Shown here: positions 12,240 through 22,549 of the stretch, piece after piece | Layout: the number at the start of each line of letters is the position of its first letter | Numbering within the stretch: position 1 is the first letter of the stretch | Assembly: GCA_947034895.1 (NCBI GenBank) | Contig: OX344762.1 | Coordinates: forward strand, 75,944,981 to 76,008,980 | Length of the DNA stretch: 64,000 nucleotides | Direction of reading: 5' to 3' | Source: Rhytidiadelphus loreus | Taxonomy: Eukaryota; Streptophyta; Bryopsida; Hypnales; Hylocomiaceae | Made by a program: the position numbers and the translations under genes | The notes under the pieces: generated by a model | What the model saw: the letters and a program-made list of their open reading frames with translations, nothing else | The model's database searches: none | What the model was told of the DNA's origin: nothing

Positions 12240-12703
12240 GATCAAGGTACATGCACTCGGCTAATAATGGAAGGCTTCATCAGCTAAGATTTGCTTCAGC
12301 TATCCAATCCATTCAAACCTTATTTGGTAAAATAATATTCAAGGAAGGAATCACAAGTTTAACCAACACACACTGAATTCACAAATTTTAACCCAGCATT
12401 TCACACTTCAGGGCTAAGTGCAATTAACAACTAGTACAACACCCTGACAACCATTCATTAACTTATTGTTGACAAAGTTTTCAATTATTGAAAACAACTC
12501 GATTCTGGTGACTCAATCAATTGCAAATTCAAATTTCTTTGTTGTGGCAAACTTGCTGTAGATCGCAATGGAATCCCCACCATGACACCTGGGGAGAAAG
12601 AACTACCTTTGCAAAAACAATTCTTATGAAAGTTGAGAAAATATTACAAGCCTGTAGAGGTGTGCCAAACAGCAGCTGCACCTAGAGTCTTGGATTCCAG
12701 CAG
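12240..12703. other. No gene seen
   Basis: AT-rich unique-looking sequence with only short chance ORFs. Confidence 0.4.
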
Positions 12704-13247
12704 TAAGGTAACATGCTCTAAATGCAGCCATCTTCTTCAAACCACCCCTATTTTTAGGTGGAAAATGGAGATGGGGTGATCTTTAAATGGACCACTTGAG
12801 CAATTGAATGCATCAAGGAAAAATTGTTTTTCTACTGTAACATGCTCTAAAAGCGCCCATTTACGGGCTGTTCCACCTTTTTCATATGCTTATGGAGATC
12901 GTAAGAATTTTGGATTATTTTTCAGAGAAAGACAAATGAATTCGCCAAAGAACCCAAGTGGTTTTCGTAATTTTTCAAGGATTTTTGAATTATTTATGGA
13001 TTTTCAAAGATTTAAGGTGTAAGCACCTATTTGTGACCATAGGTCTCCCAAAATGCATCCACTTGCAACTTGTTAAGAAATTTGCAAAAATCAAAGACAA
13101 TGATTGGCTCTTACAATAGAAAAACAATTTTTCCTTGATGCATTCAATTGCTCAAATGGTCCATTTAAAGATCACCCCATCTCCATTTTCCACCTAAAAA
13201 TAGGGGCGGTTTGAAGAAGATGGACACATTTAGAGCATGTTACCTTA
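12704..13247. mobile_element. 544-bp foldback element with about 134-bp inverted arms
   Basis: The left arm starts TAAGGTAACATGCTCTAAAT and the right arm ends with the complement, ATTTAGAGCATGTTACCTTA. Arms run about 12704-12838 and 13114-13247 and are nearly identical. The 72-codon ORF inside crosses the arm and is not credible as a gene. Confidence 0.7.
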
Positions 13248-13491
13248 GACCTTGAAAATTCTACCACACTGCTCCACTCACAATTCTCCCAGAAAAAAAA
13301 ATTGCAGCCAACACACACAAAGAGATCACAACATATACAAACAGCATAAACCCTAATCAACACAAAAAGACAAGTGGCAAAAAACACACTATATATATTA
13401 AAAATTCACAGAAGGGACATATACCAAATGCCATTGTTTATTTTTTTTTCTAGCTTTTTCTAGTTTCTCAAAAAAAAAATACGGCTACAAT

Positions 13492-13722
13492 TTTGAAGAG
13501 GTGTGACCTAAGTCACTCCTCATTCATCCAAGTTTATTTATTTATTTTTATTTTATTTATTTATTTATTAAATTTCATTCATCCTATGCTCGTAGACCTA
13601 TTTACACTATTAAGTGTAATTCACTTCTACTTTTACTTTATTTTTAATTATTTTCTACAAAGGGCCCTAATAGCTAGTTTAATTCTAAATTCACTATTTC
13701 TTTTCTAAAATTCTTTCTACAA
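13492..13722 (-). repeat. Inverted copy of the 7961-8178 LTR-like segment
   Basis: It reads, in reverse complement, as the segment at 7961-8167, with shared landmarks such as AAGGGCCC and ATTCATCCTATGCTCGTAGA. No primer-binding-site-like sequence follows it, so this is a solo or truncated piece. Confidence 0.6.
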
Positions 13723-14420
13723 AAAGGATAGTAAAAAAAATTGTATCTAAGAAGAAGAAAAGTTTAGGGTTCAATTCATAAATCAATTCAATATTTTCTA
13801 AATAATTTTCTAAATATTTTTAATGATTTAAAAATACAATATTTTAATATTTTAAAAGAATGTTCAATGCAATGTATATATTTCAATTTAATGGTAGATG
13901 TGCTTATTCTTTTTTATGATTTTTAATTAGATTATTTTCAAATTAAAATAAGATATGAATCATCTATCATTATTGAAGAAAATAAAATCAATAATGATAA
14001 ATTATTTATAAATTCTATATAGTGAATGAAATTATCTAAAATAAAGTGAAAATAAATGAAACCATATAGTGAAGTGAAGGAAATATAAAATGATTGCAAT
14101 AAAAATTGTCATTTTATTTCTACAAAATAAAACTTGTGTTCAAATAGGAACATACATAAATGAAAACCAATGCTTTGTAAAAAGCATCAATATCACAGCT
14201 AAATTCTGTAAATCATCATAGTTTTACATGTATGATAAATATATATATTAAATGAAATACACAAAAATCCTAACATGAATACATATAATATCTACTACAT
14301 TTTCTATTTTCCTCTTTTGTCTTTTTTTCTTTTTCAATTGAAATTGATCTTGGATACGGAAATTAGAATTTCTAAGGCAATTTTTTATGTGACGATAATA
14401 TTTCTATTGTATTGCAAACT
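13723..14420. other. AT-rich sequence, no gene seen
   Basis: Extremely AT-rich sequence with low complexity. Nothing recognised. Confidence 0.45.
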
Positions 14421-14423
14421 TTT

Positions 14424-15480
14424 CTATACGATTGTTTGGTTTGATATGTTTTTTCCATTTTGATGATGTAATAAATATGAAAACAAGTAAGTCTCTTTTT
14501 CAAAATATAGAATGCCTTTTGCTACAAATGTTACAATTGCCAAGCCAATGTCTTTGAGACTTGGAAGTTGACTACAAAGTGGAGGCTTATATATAGATTC
14601 TAATCTTGGTACTTGTAAAGAATTTGAATCAACCAAAGGCAATGATGTTGGTAAAGTTGCTATGATTTCAAGTTCAGCTTGCGTCTCAACCTCTTTAGTG
14701 ATATCTTGATAAACATCACCTACAACATCAAAATTAGAGTTTGCAAATATTGTTATACCATCTTCTAAGTTGTTCATGTGAACATTTATATAACCCCAAA
14801 TACCCTTGGATGCTAAAGCATTCCATTGGGGCATTATAGAAACTTTCCAACGAATTGACTTTGACACAAATTTCTCATCTTATTTGATACCTAGTACTGA
14901 AGCTTCAGAGTTTGAAATTTAGTTCTTTTGTAGTGGAATATTATAATACAAGTAGAACCTCTTTTAGTGTATGGTGTTGAGACTATGTACTAAGAGAGGA
15001 TTATGAATGCCCACCTAACCAATGTCAACTTCCAATACTACTTTTCAAAGAATGTCCTTCAAATTGTCCCCACCTATGAACTCCATTACTGCAAGTTATG
15101 CACAAAGAGGAGGTGCAATAAGAGAGGTTCTATAGGTAGGTTGTTTTAGTTATTTTGGCCTCATTCATGTACGTAGTTACACCATGCCTCATGTTTTGCT
15201 TTGTTGTTGCAAAAAATTCTGTAAAGAACATACTAAGAACCTCTCATGGTGTGTCATAGAGTGGAGGTAGCCCCAATCCAAGTAATTCATTTGGAACTAG
15301 TTGCATCAAAATGCTCATGGCAAATTGTTGGTGGCCAAGCAATACTTGCTTGGTGTTTGCACAAATTAGTTGAACTTGCAGGAGCTATCTAAGCTCAGTC
15401 ATTTTTGCAATATGTCATACACTTCTAAAGCTATTGAAAGGAAAATGTTGGAATGAAATGTGGCAGGTATGTAGTCTACT
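14424..15480 (-). pseudogene. Decayed coding remnant of unknown family
   Basis: The minus strand carries an open frame of 147 codons at 14867-14424 (KWVS-like basic start, then MPQWNALASKGIWGYI). Upstream, at about 15357-15137, there is another protein-like stretch (GHQQFAMSILMQLVPNELLG, then EVLSMFFTEFFATTKQNMRH) broken by one TGA. Stops and a shift separate the two. The amino-acid composition looks like real protein, not random AT-rich DNA. I do not recognise the family. Confidence 0.3.
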
Positions 15481-15825
15481 CATTGACCAATAGACATCTA
15501 CATTACTTTGGATGTTCAATTGAAGATCTAGTAAGGATCATTTGTCCAATTCCATCCTCTTGAACATTTTTTTAATATTTGATGAATGCCTTGTGAATAG
15601 ACAGATCAAGTCATCAATTTTATTGATTTTACCTGTTCTCAAATTAACCTCTTGCTTTCATCTTTTTGAGATATTAATGAGGACTCGGATATCATCTATC
15701 CTCTAGAATCTTGCCCTAATGATTTCACTTATTTCATGGCTCACCTCAAACAACTCATAACCATAGATGAAAAGATTCCGTAGATACTTGAAATGGATGA
15801 ATAAGGATACAAGTCTTTGGACTCC
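15481..15825. other. No gene seen
   Basis: No motif, repeat boundary or coding frame stands out. Confidence 0.4.
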
Positions 15826-16154
15826 AAGGTAGGAGGTCCATAAATCACCCATTTAAGAGCTAAAACTAAATTTTGTGAAGGTGAAACTTCTTGAAATATT
15901 TTTCAATAAATTTTTCTTTAAAGACAAGTGGAATTGGCATCTAACCCAAGTCATTTCATATATTTTGGAGGTTTGTGGAATTCATTATGAAAATTTGAAG
16001 TTGTAATGGCATAAGGTTCAAAATTGCCGACTCCCTCAAATGTACACTTTTTGTAGATTGTTAAAGGTTACGAAAAAACAGCATGTACAAGTAGTGTACA
16101 TTTGAGGAGGTGGGCGATTTTAGAGCCTATGCACTTTTAGAACCTCCTACCTTA
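15826..16154. mobile_element. 329-bp MITE related to 11829-12239
   Basis: It begins AAGGTAGGAGGTCC and ends GAACCTCCTACCTTA. The interior aligns with 11829-12239 in the same orientation for about 150 bases, then diverges. Confidence 0.6.
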
Positions 16155-16189
16155 AGTGTTTGGAGCTGCAAAAGATACAATGAGATTTC

Positions 16190-16690
16190 CTAGACCATGT
16201 GTCTCCGAGTTGCGTGTTTGGTATCGTCAAAAAGCCCTCGACGAGGAGGAGTTCTCGGGCTTTGTTTCATGGCGTTTACACATACGGTTTGAAAGTTATT
16301 GAATTTCAAAGTTTTTATGAATTAGAAAATTTTAGCTGGGGATGGGAAGGACGGGGTGAGTCCCTGGGCAGGGCAGCGCGGGCAGAGCAGGCTGCGCAGG
16401 GCCCCCCCTCGAGTGAAAGGGGGGTACTCGTGGCAGTGGGTACTTAACGTCTCCCAGACCATACATGCCCCTCCAAAAGTCCAGATTCATCAGTCCGTTA
16501 ACGCAGCGCCGCCTACGCAACTCATCTAACACTGGGAACTTTGGTGGCGTTACCCCGGGGAAACCTGGGAAGCATTACCCCCCAATTACCCCCCCTTTAC
16601 ACTGATGCACGAGATGGGGGGGAGGAAATCTTTATTCCCCCTATTACCCCCATTTTTGTACGCATTAGGGCGGGGTAATGTCATTGCATT
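16190..16690. other. GC-rich island in AT-rich DNA
   Basis: Base composition changes abruptly to GC-rich, with C-runs and G-runs (for example CATTACCCCCCAATTACCCC near 16574) and a hairpin (AAGCCC...GGGCTT, 16231-16262). A similar CATTACCCCCCATTT string occurs at 27223. Overlapping ORFs on both strands lack domains. It may be a CpG-rich exon remnant or a transposon end; nothing more can be supported. Confidence 0.4.
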
Positions 16691-16704
16691 AGTAACGCTA
16701 CGGA

Positions 16705-16975
16705 TCGATTTTGGATTGATTTTGGATGAATTCCGTTGAAAATTGGATGTATTTCATTACAAAAGTGGATGAATATCATTGCATATTTTGGATGATATGA
16801 AGTATAATAGATGATTTTGTGGTCCCTTTTGGATGAATTTTATTGAATAATTGGATGAACTCTGCTATGAAAATGGATGAAATATCTTCATATATTTGGA
16901 TGAAATCAAGTACAGTGGAATAATAGATGAAAAAATGAAAGAAAATGGGAAACTGGATGGATGAAACAGCGGCTG
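16705..16975 (+). repeat. Degenerate 23-bp minisatellite (TTGGATGAATTTCATTGAAAA)
   Basis: About eleven imperfect units of roughly 23 bp follow one another, each opening with TTGGATGA or TGGATGAA. They lie between the GC-rich island and the gene-fragment cluster. Confidence 0.7.
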
Positions 16976-17329
16976 CATATTGCAAAATTTATTGCAAAAA
17001 TGATAATTCCATAGTATTGTACTACACTAACAATTCAGCTGATCCCTCAATACAGTTACTATACGTCTTGAAGACGTCCAGTTTAGGGTTTATGATCCCT
17101 CAAAATAGCAAGAGAAGCGGCAGAAGCAGTTGCTTCAGAACATACATGATACTCGGATTTTAATCCAAGAAACTAGCAAATGAAGCAAAAATAATCATGC
17201 CTAAACTAGTTTGGTTTGAGTAATTATGCCTGAACAAGCTTGTATTGCTTTCTGTGCCTCAGACTGTCCAGATGTTGTCATCTGAGCTTCTGTTAATAGA
17301 GAAATATAAATTCGACCTTTGAAAAACCT

Positions 17330-18065
17330 CCTCAAGCTTCCTGCCTTCACAAAAGTAATACTTCACATCTGGCAAAGAAATTCTCGAACTGCTTTTCCTT
17401 CCCAAGAGCCTCATTCACAACAGTTGTGTTGAAATTGATTGACTGGAAAAGAAAACACAATAAAAATCAGCATCCATCCATCCTGCTGATTGAGACTTGT
17501 ATACTTTTGACATTGCATAATACTTTAACGTCAAATCTCGTAATCAGGAAGCAATTGAGACACGTATCTTCATTAAGTAACGTAGACACATACTTAGCAA
17601 CAATTATTACCTTGTCCCAACTCTGAATAACAAAAAGTATACGCAGCTGCCTTGCTGTATACTTGGTCAATGCCTGCTCTCAGAAACACATCATCCAATC
17701 AAATCCAAGTTTCATATCGACTCTCTGAGAGTATCTCACTTTGCTGAACTTTGATACGCAAAGACAGTCAAGAACATAGATTTCAAGATCAATAAAGGTA
17801 GAGCTGCCAGGTATAAGACGCAATCAAGCACAGAAAAGAATCCTTACCTCCTTGATTCTCTGAGAGTATCTCACTTTGAAATAAATCGGTATTTAGGAAC
17901 TTAAGCATATAGCAGAAAGTCGAAGGAAGTCACTCACTGTCCTCCAGAATGAATGTCCATGCTATCACCCAGTATATCACTAGCCATCGCAGAACATTCA
18001 ATGTGCCAACGCGGGCGCCCCATGCCCCAAGGGGACTCCCATGCAGGTTCCCCAGGCTTACTCTT
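17330..18065 (-). pseudogene. Cysteinyl-tRNA synthetase gene fragment
   Basis: Three exon-like blocks on the minus strand match class I CysRS in order. The first (18065-17938) reads [20 protein letters not shown], then [20 protein letters not shown], the region downstream of the HIGH motif. The second (17673-17611) is ALTKYTARQLRILFVIQSWD. The third starts at 17442 with SINFNTTVVNEALGKEKQFE and reaches a stop near 17360. Splice sites flank the blocks. The expected sequence between blocks one and two, including the HDNELAQSEA segment and the KMSKS signature, is absent, and no N-terminal half with the HIGH motif precedes it. The fragment therefore cannot charge tRNA. Retained introns mean it was copied from genomic DNA, not from mRNA. 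Confidence 0.85.
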
Positions 18066-18399
18066 CTGCACCATAAAAAAATAACAGTATTGCGTACAAA
18101 TGAGAACTGAAGATTGCATCGTTAACATCCGTACCACATGATTGGACCTCCGTCACTAGCGAGCATCGCGATATCACTGGAGTTACTATGTGACTTTGAT
18201 CACAACAAGAGGTAGCCATAAACAGTGCTATCCGAATCACCTAAATCCTTTATCCATCGGTCCTAACAACTTAGGGCAGCTACTGCCCTTCTTCAAGCAT
18301 GCTTTGAAACTCGAGTAGAAGCTTCTCCACCTACATAACTTTCAAATAATAGCGTAAGCAATGCTCACAAATAAGAATGTCACCTAGTCACACCGTTGA

Positions 18400-18460
18400 G
18401 CACTCCCTGCCTTCACGAAAGTAATACTTCACATCTGGATACTTTTTCTGCAGGAAAAAG
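18400..18460 (-). repeat. Duplicated about 35-bp exon piece next to CysRS fragment
   Basis: The stretch around 18405-18440 repeats 17338-17372 in the same orientation with very few differences. Here it sits after a plausible acceptor (TTTTTCCTGCAG) and reads KKYPDVKYYFREGRE on the minus strand. In the CysRS block the same bases lie in the last exon. Confidence 0.45.
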
Positions 18461-18837
18461 AATGCAACCCACAACTCCTGATTAATCACTTAGTTGCAAA
18501 AAACGTTTTGGAAGCTAACCTGTGCATTTGTTTAAGTTTAAATCACATTGTTCGTGGCACTTGTTCTGCACCGGAATCCCAAACTACATACCTCGCATTC
18601 ACTGGAAAAGTGAATTTGCATGGATACAAACCACATAATCTGTCGGCTGAGGATTCCTTCAATTGTAAGTGAGCTCCAAAAAAATGGTGAAAACATGGCT
18701 GACACGATCGTTAAGAATGTACAGACGCTATACAGCAACAAGACGCCAATGCGCGTCTCCAATGCTTGAATTGAAGCTGCATGTGTCGAGAAGTATGTGA
18801 AATTAGGGTTTAAAGTCGACGACGTCTGCAGCTCCCT

Positions 18838-19155
18838 TCAGCTTCCCACCTTGAACGCATCCACAAAGAGAGCGAACGTAAACCCAATCTTCCAGTAATT
18901 CACCAACTCCAAAATATCCTTTCCCCTCTTGCCCAGAAACGCAGGCAACAAGCGGCTACTGTACATGAGATGGCCAATACCCTCGATAATGGCCACAAGA
19001 ATCCCAGCAACTATCACATCCCAGTCACCCGTCTGCCCCAAAATGGTGGCCAGCGCGTTGGCGAAGAAGAATCCCAGCAGCAGCATGAAAATCTTATGAG
19101 CATCCGGGTCTTCAATCTTGGACCATATGCCCATAGCATTGTTACTGTAACAATA
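18838..19155 (-). pseudogene. Ycf20-like gene, last exon only
   Basis: After a good acceptor (TTGTTACAG) the minus strand reads NNAMGIWSKIEDPDAHKIFM, then LLLGFFFANALATILGQTGD and WDVIVAGILVAIIEGIGHLM, ending FALFVDAFKVGS and a stop at 18838. This is the conserved membrane domain of Ycf20 (a plastid or cyanobacterial family; nuclear homologues in plants are plastid-targeted). The domain is complete and unbroken, about 97-105 residues. No upstream exon with a start and transit peptide is present; a receptor-kinase fragment begins within 150 bases. It is most likely an orphan exon in a chimeric locus. Translation from the internal ATG of MGIW is possible but would lack targeting. Confidence 0.75.
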
Positions 19156-19289
19156 AACCAACAAAATCACACTCAAATCCTTTTTGTTACAACCTCCTAT
19201 AAAACCCTAAATCCTATAGACAATAACCTACACAAGAGCCGCACATTCAAACTACGGTACGGGATGGTGGTCAGTCGCGTGTAGAGCCA

Positions 19290-19662
19290 AAATGGATCTG
19301 CTTCCTGAAAACCTAAGACCACTTCTTCAAAACCCTACTCACTCACCATTGGTAATCGCTCATCACGCACCCCAATCTGGTGCCCTCGCTGGGATACTGT
19401 TGCAGGTCGAGAGAGCGTACAAGTGCCTCATCAACGGAAGCTTGGACGACTGGTTGTATGAGAGCGACTAGGGCGCCCCCATTCGTACCTGGCCACTTCA
19501 GTTACGCATCGTTGCAGACACAGCGCAAGGCCTGGCATTTCTTCATCATCCATCGCGACATGAAAACCAACAACATTCTTCTAGACGAGAATTTCGACGT
19601 GTCCCTAAAAGACTGGGTTACCGGTACTACGTCTCATGGACCTGCAAATAAAACTAAATAAT
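19290..19662 (+). pseudogene. Receptor-like kinase fragment with frameshifts
   Basis: Kinase subdomain signatures appear in order but in three different frames: HPNLVPSLGYC (about 19368), NGSLDDWLYES (about 19435), LRIVADTAQGLAFLHH (about 19502), and IIHRDMKTNNILLDENFDV (about 19550). The HRD catalytic-loop motif is kept. The DFG position is degraded to KDW, and at least two frameshifts plus a TAG break the frame. This matches the kinase domain of plant leucine-rich-repeat or PERK-type receptor kinases. Only the middle of the domain is present. Confidence 0.8.
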
Positions 19663-20048
19663 TTTGTAAAAATAACTAATTTAATGTATCAATAAAAATT
19701 ATTTATTGCTCTTCTAACTTAAAATTATGCTTGAACCCCTAAATGCTCAAACTAGGTTTTTTGGCATCATAGTAGTTTTAGGTAGCTTACTACGAATGGA
19801 GTTTTATTTTTATTTTTTGAATTTTCACACAACATGTGTCCAAGGAGTAGTTTTTAGACTCAACATTTTTCATAACTTTTGACTACATGGTTAACAAGTT
19901 ATTGTATGATATGTAGTTTTCATTACTCAACGGGTATCTCAAGCAACAAAAAAGACATATTAAAAATCACTTTTTTAAGAAATTAAAATTTGAAATTGGT
20001 TCTCTAAATTAATATATACATGGAAAGCTTTAAATCATTCTAATTTGA

Positions 20049-20997
20049 TTAATCCCTAAAGGACCAAACTACATTTTTTGACAACATAGCAATTTTAGGT
20101 AGCTCACTATAAATGAAATTTTTATTTATTTTTATTTGAAATTTCCACACATGTGTCCAAGGAGTAGCTTTAAGGCCCAACAATTTTCATAACCTTTGAC
20201 TACATGATTCAAAAGTAATTGCATGATATGTAATTTTCAAGGCTCAATAGAAATCCCAAATTTTATTTTATATATTTTATTTTTTCAAAAATAAAAATTA
20301 TAAATTGATTTTCTAGATTTACATATATGTAGAAAGCTTTGAACCATTTCATTTTTATATATGAGATGAAAGTTATGAGGTGTTCTAGTTTGCGGGTAGT
20401 TATTGATTCCCACTCGAAAATAAACTTTGGAGTCCTTAATTTAACTCAATTTTTAATATTCTTTTGAAAAAAATAAAAAAAATATGATATAGATTGTTTA
20501 TTACTACATTACCACCATCAAAATTGGAATTTTTCAATTTTATAATTAAATTCTTAACAATTTAGTGTTTTGAATCATTCTCTACTTCTTTCTACTTACT
20601 ATTTTTTTTCTTATATGTTGTGCAATTCCAAATGATCTAAAATTTTTCAAGCATGTAGCCAAGTTGACTTGAGGAATGAATCCAAAGAGTAACCACCATT
20701 TTGGACATTTATTCATACAAATGTGACCCTGTGAAGTTTAGCTGCCCGTATTTTCATAGGGCCAAAAAAATGATTTTTCTTGGGGATTTTTGTCACTTTA
20801 AACATTAATATCTTGCAATCTACACGGTGGAAAATTCTGAAATTTTTTCCACATCTTTTCAAACTATTTTACTACAAGATCCTATGGTTATATTTGTCCA
20901 AAAATGTTTTTCATCTAAAATTTGGTGCTTGTATCAGAAATGGCAGTTTTGGAGCGTTTCTGGTGAAAATTGATAGTCTTTGACCTTTAGGGATTAA
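20049..20997. mobile_element. TTAA-flanked element nested in another (949 bp)
   Basis: It begins TTAATCCCTAAAGGACC and ends GACCTTTAGGGATTAA. It sits inside the older element exactly at a TTAA, with flanks that join to the family consensus once one TTAA is removed. It has no credible ORF; a 67-codon frame at 20780 is shared with other copies only because they are related DNA. Confidence 0.8.
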
Positions 20998-21097
20998 TGA
21001 GATGAAAGTTATGAGGAGTTTTAGTTTGGGATAGTGAGCATGTATTTATGAAATCTTTTAATTAAGGAAAACTTTGGAGTCCATTATTTAACTCAAT

Positions 21098-22025
21098 TTG
21101 AACCCCTAAAGTCCCAAGGCCATTTTTCTGTAAAAAAACACTCAAAAATGTCATTTCTACTGTGTTTGTCCAAAAAAACAAAAAAAATACTTTTTTTGGA
21201 ACTGAACCATAGGATCTTGAACTTTACTTGTTTGAGATTATGTGGTAAAAAATGATGAAGTCTAGGCTTACAAATTGAGAGATATGAGCATTCAAAGTTG
21301 AAAAAACAAGTTTTTCTTAACACTAGATTGCAATTTTAGATGACTTTGATCTCAATTTGTGGGAAAAATATGCACTATGGAATTTGAATTTAAAGTTTAT
21401 TGTGTTGAAAAATTGAGTTGGGAGTCTAGGAAAAAAATTTCAAAAAATAACAACTTGATTTTCATACTTCAAAAAATTATCAAGTAGAAGTAGATCCAAG
21501 ATTGAAAGAAAAACTAAATTGTTAATAGCTCTTAGATGGGATTGAAATACAATAATCGCCCCAATGAGATTTTTCTAGCAAGCAAACTTAACCTTTTCAA
21601 AAACAAATTGAAAAAATTTGAAAATTGCATTCTGAAATGAATCCTATAAGTTATTTTTCCAAAAAGATGCTTAGATTACCCAAAAAATAAGATTGTTCAT
21701 AACTTTCACATCACTAATCAAAATGGAATGAATCAAAGCTTCAGATGTAGACAAAAACATAATCTTTGAGGGAAATTTTTCTTTTAATTTATTTTGAATT
21801 TTTGCAATATCTTTTGTGTTGCCCGCCAACTTCAGTTCTAGGCTTTTTGTGGTATAACTTTTGCTTCCGAGCACTGATTGAAATAAAAATTATATTCTTA
21901 CAAAGCTTATCAGCTTTTCTATCTTCAAAATAAGTTTCAAGAAATTAGGGTAAAATTTCAGCCCATAGGAACTTGCCCAAATTCCAAATTGTCCCCCGAG
22001 GGGACAATGGTACTTTAGAGGTTAA
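21098..22025. mobile_element. TTAA-flanked element, second insertion in same host element (928 bp)
   Basis: It begins TTGAACCCCTAAAGTCCC and ends GGTACTTTAGAGGTTAA. Near the right end it has CAGCCCATAGGAACTTGCCC, as in the copies at 10.9 and 25.9 kb. It interrupts the older element at its AACTCAATTTTTAA site. Confidence 0.75.
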
Positions 22026-22549
22026 ATAATTTGGAAAAAAAAGGAAAAGAAAAGATGTTACTACTTCCATCCGCAAATGATGTTCTTGTTAGATAAAATG
22101 TATGGATTAAGGCTAAAAAAACATTTTAAAAACCAATTTCACACTATAATTAGAGTTTGGTGCACTCCTTAGCATTCTATAAACTTTGAGTTCCAAAGCC
22201 CTTTTTGAAGTTTAGTTTTGGAATATTGAAAAGTAGATTTTCTAGGACATTTTCAAAGAATACCACCGGTCAATTAATAATTCAGTATGAGGTCATCATT
22301 TTGAAGGCATTCTTTACATGCCAAAGACCACGTGTAGCCCTTTGTTCTACCTCCCAGAGCTTCATCCCCTTCAATTAGGAAATATTAAAAGAGATGCACA
22401 AAATAAAAATGAACAATGTTGATTGACCTCTATAGTCATTTATTTTGTTTATTGATTGATGATTGCATAGATGGAAGGGGAACTACTATTTGGAGTTGTT
22501 TTGTTGATCCCAAATAACTATAAAAAACCAAATTTGACCAATTTGCAAC

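Larger units (their letters stand above)
19731..22100. mobile_element. Older TTAA-family element, split by two later insertions
   Basis: It starts TTGAACCCCTAAATGCTC, a decayed version of the family end. Its sequence runs to 20048, resumes at 20998 with TGAGATGAAAGTTATGAGG, and is split again at 21098. Uninterrupted relatives (for example 52425-52460 in reverse) show the two broken sites as ordinary TTAA-containing sequence. The right end was not identified; 22100 is approximate. Confidence 0.6.

Noticed and set aside
12181..12260. tRNA-like GTTCGAG string
   Set aside because: No cloverleaf stems could be drawn around it; it belongs to the right end of a MITE.
16332..16532. Overlapping ORFs in the GC-rich island as a gene
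   Set aside because: Both strands are open only because GC-rich DNA lacks stops; the products are low-complexity Pro/Ala/Gly without a domain.
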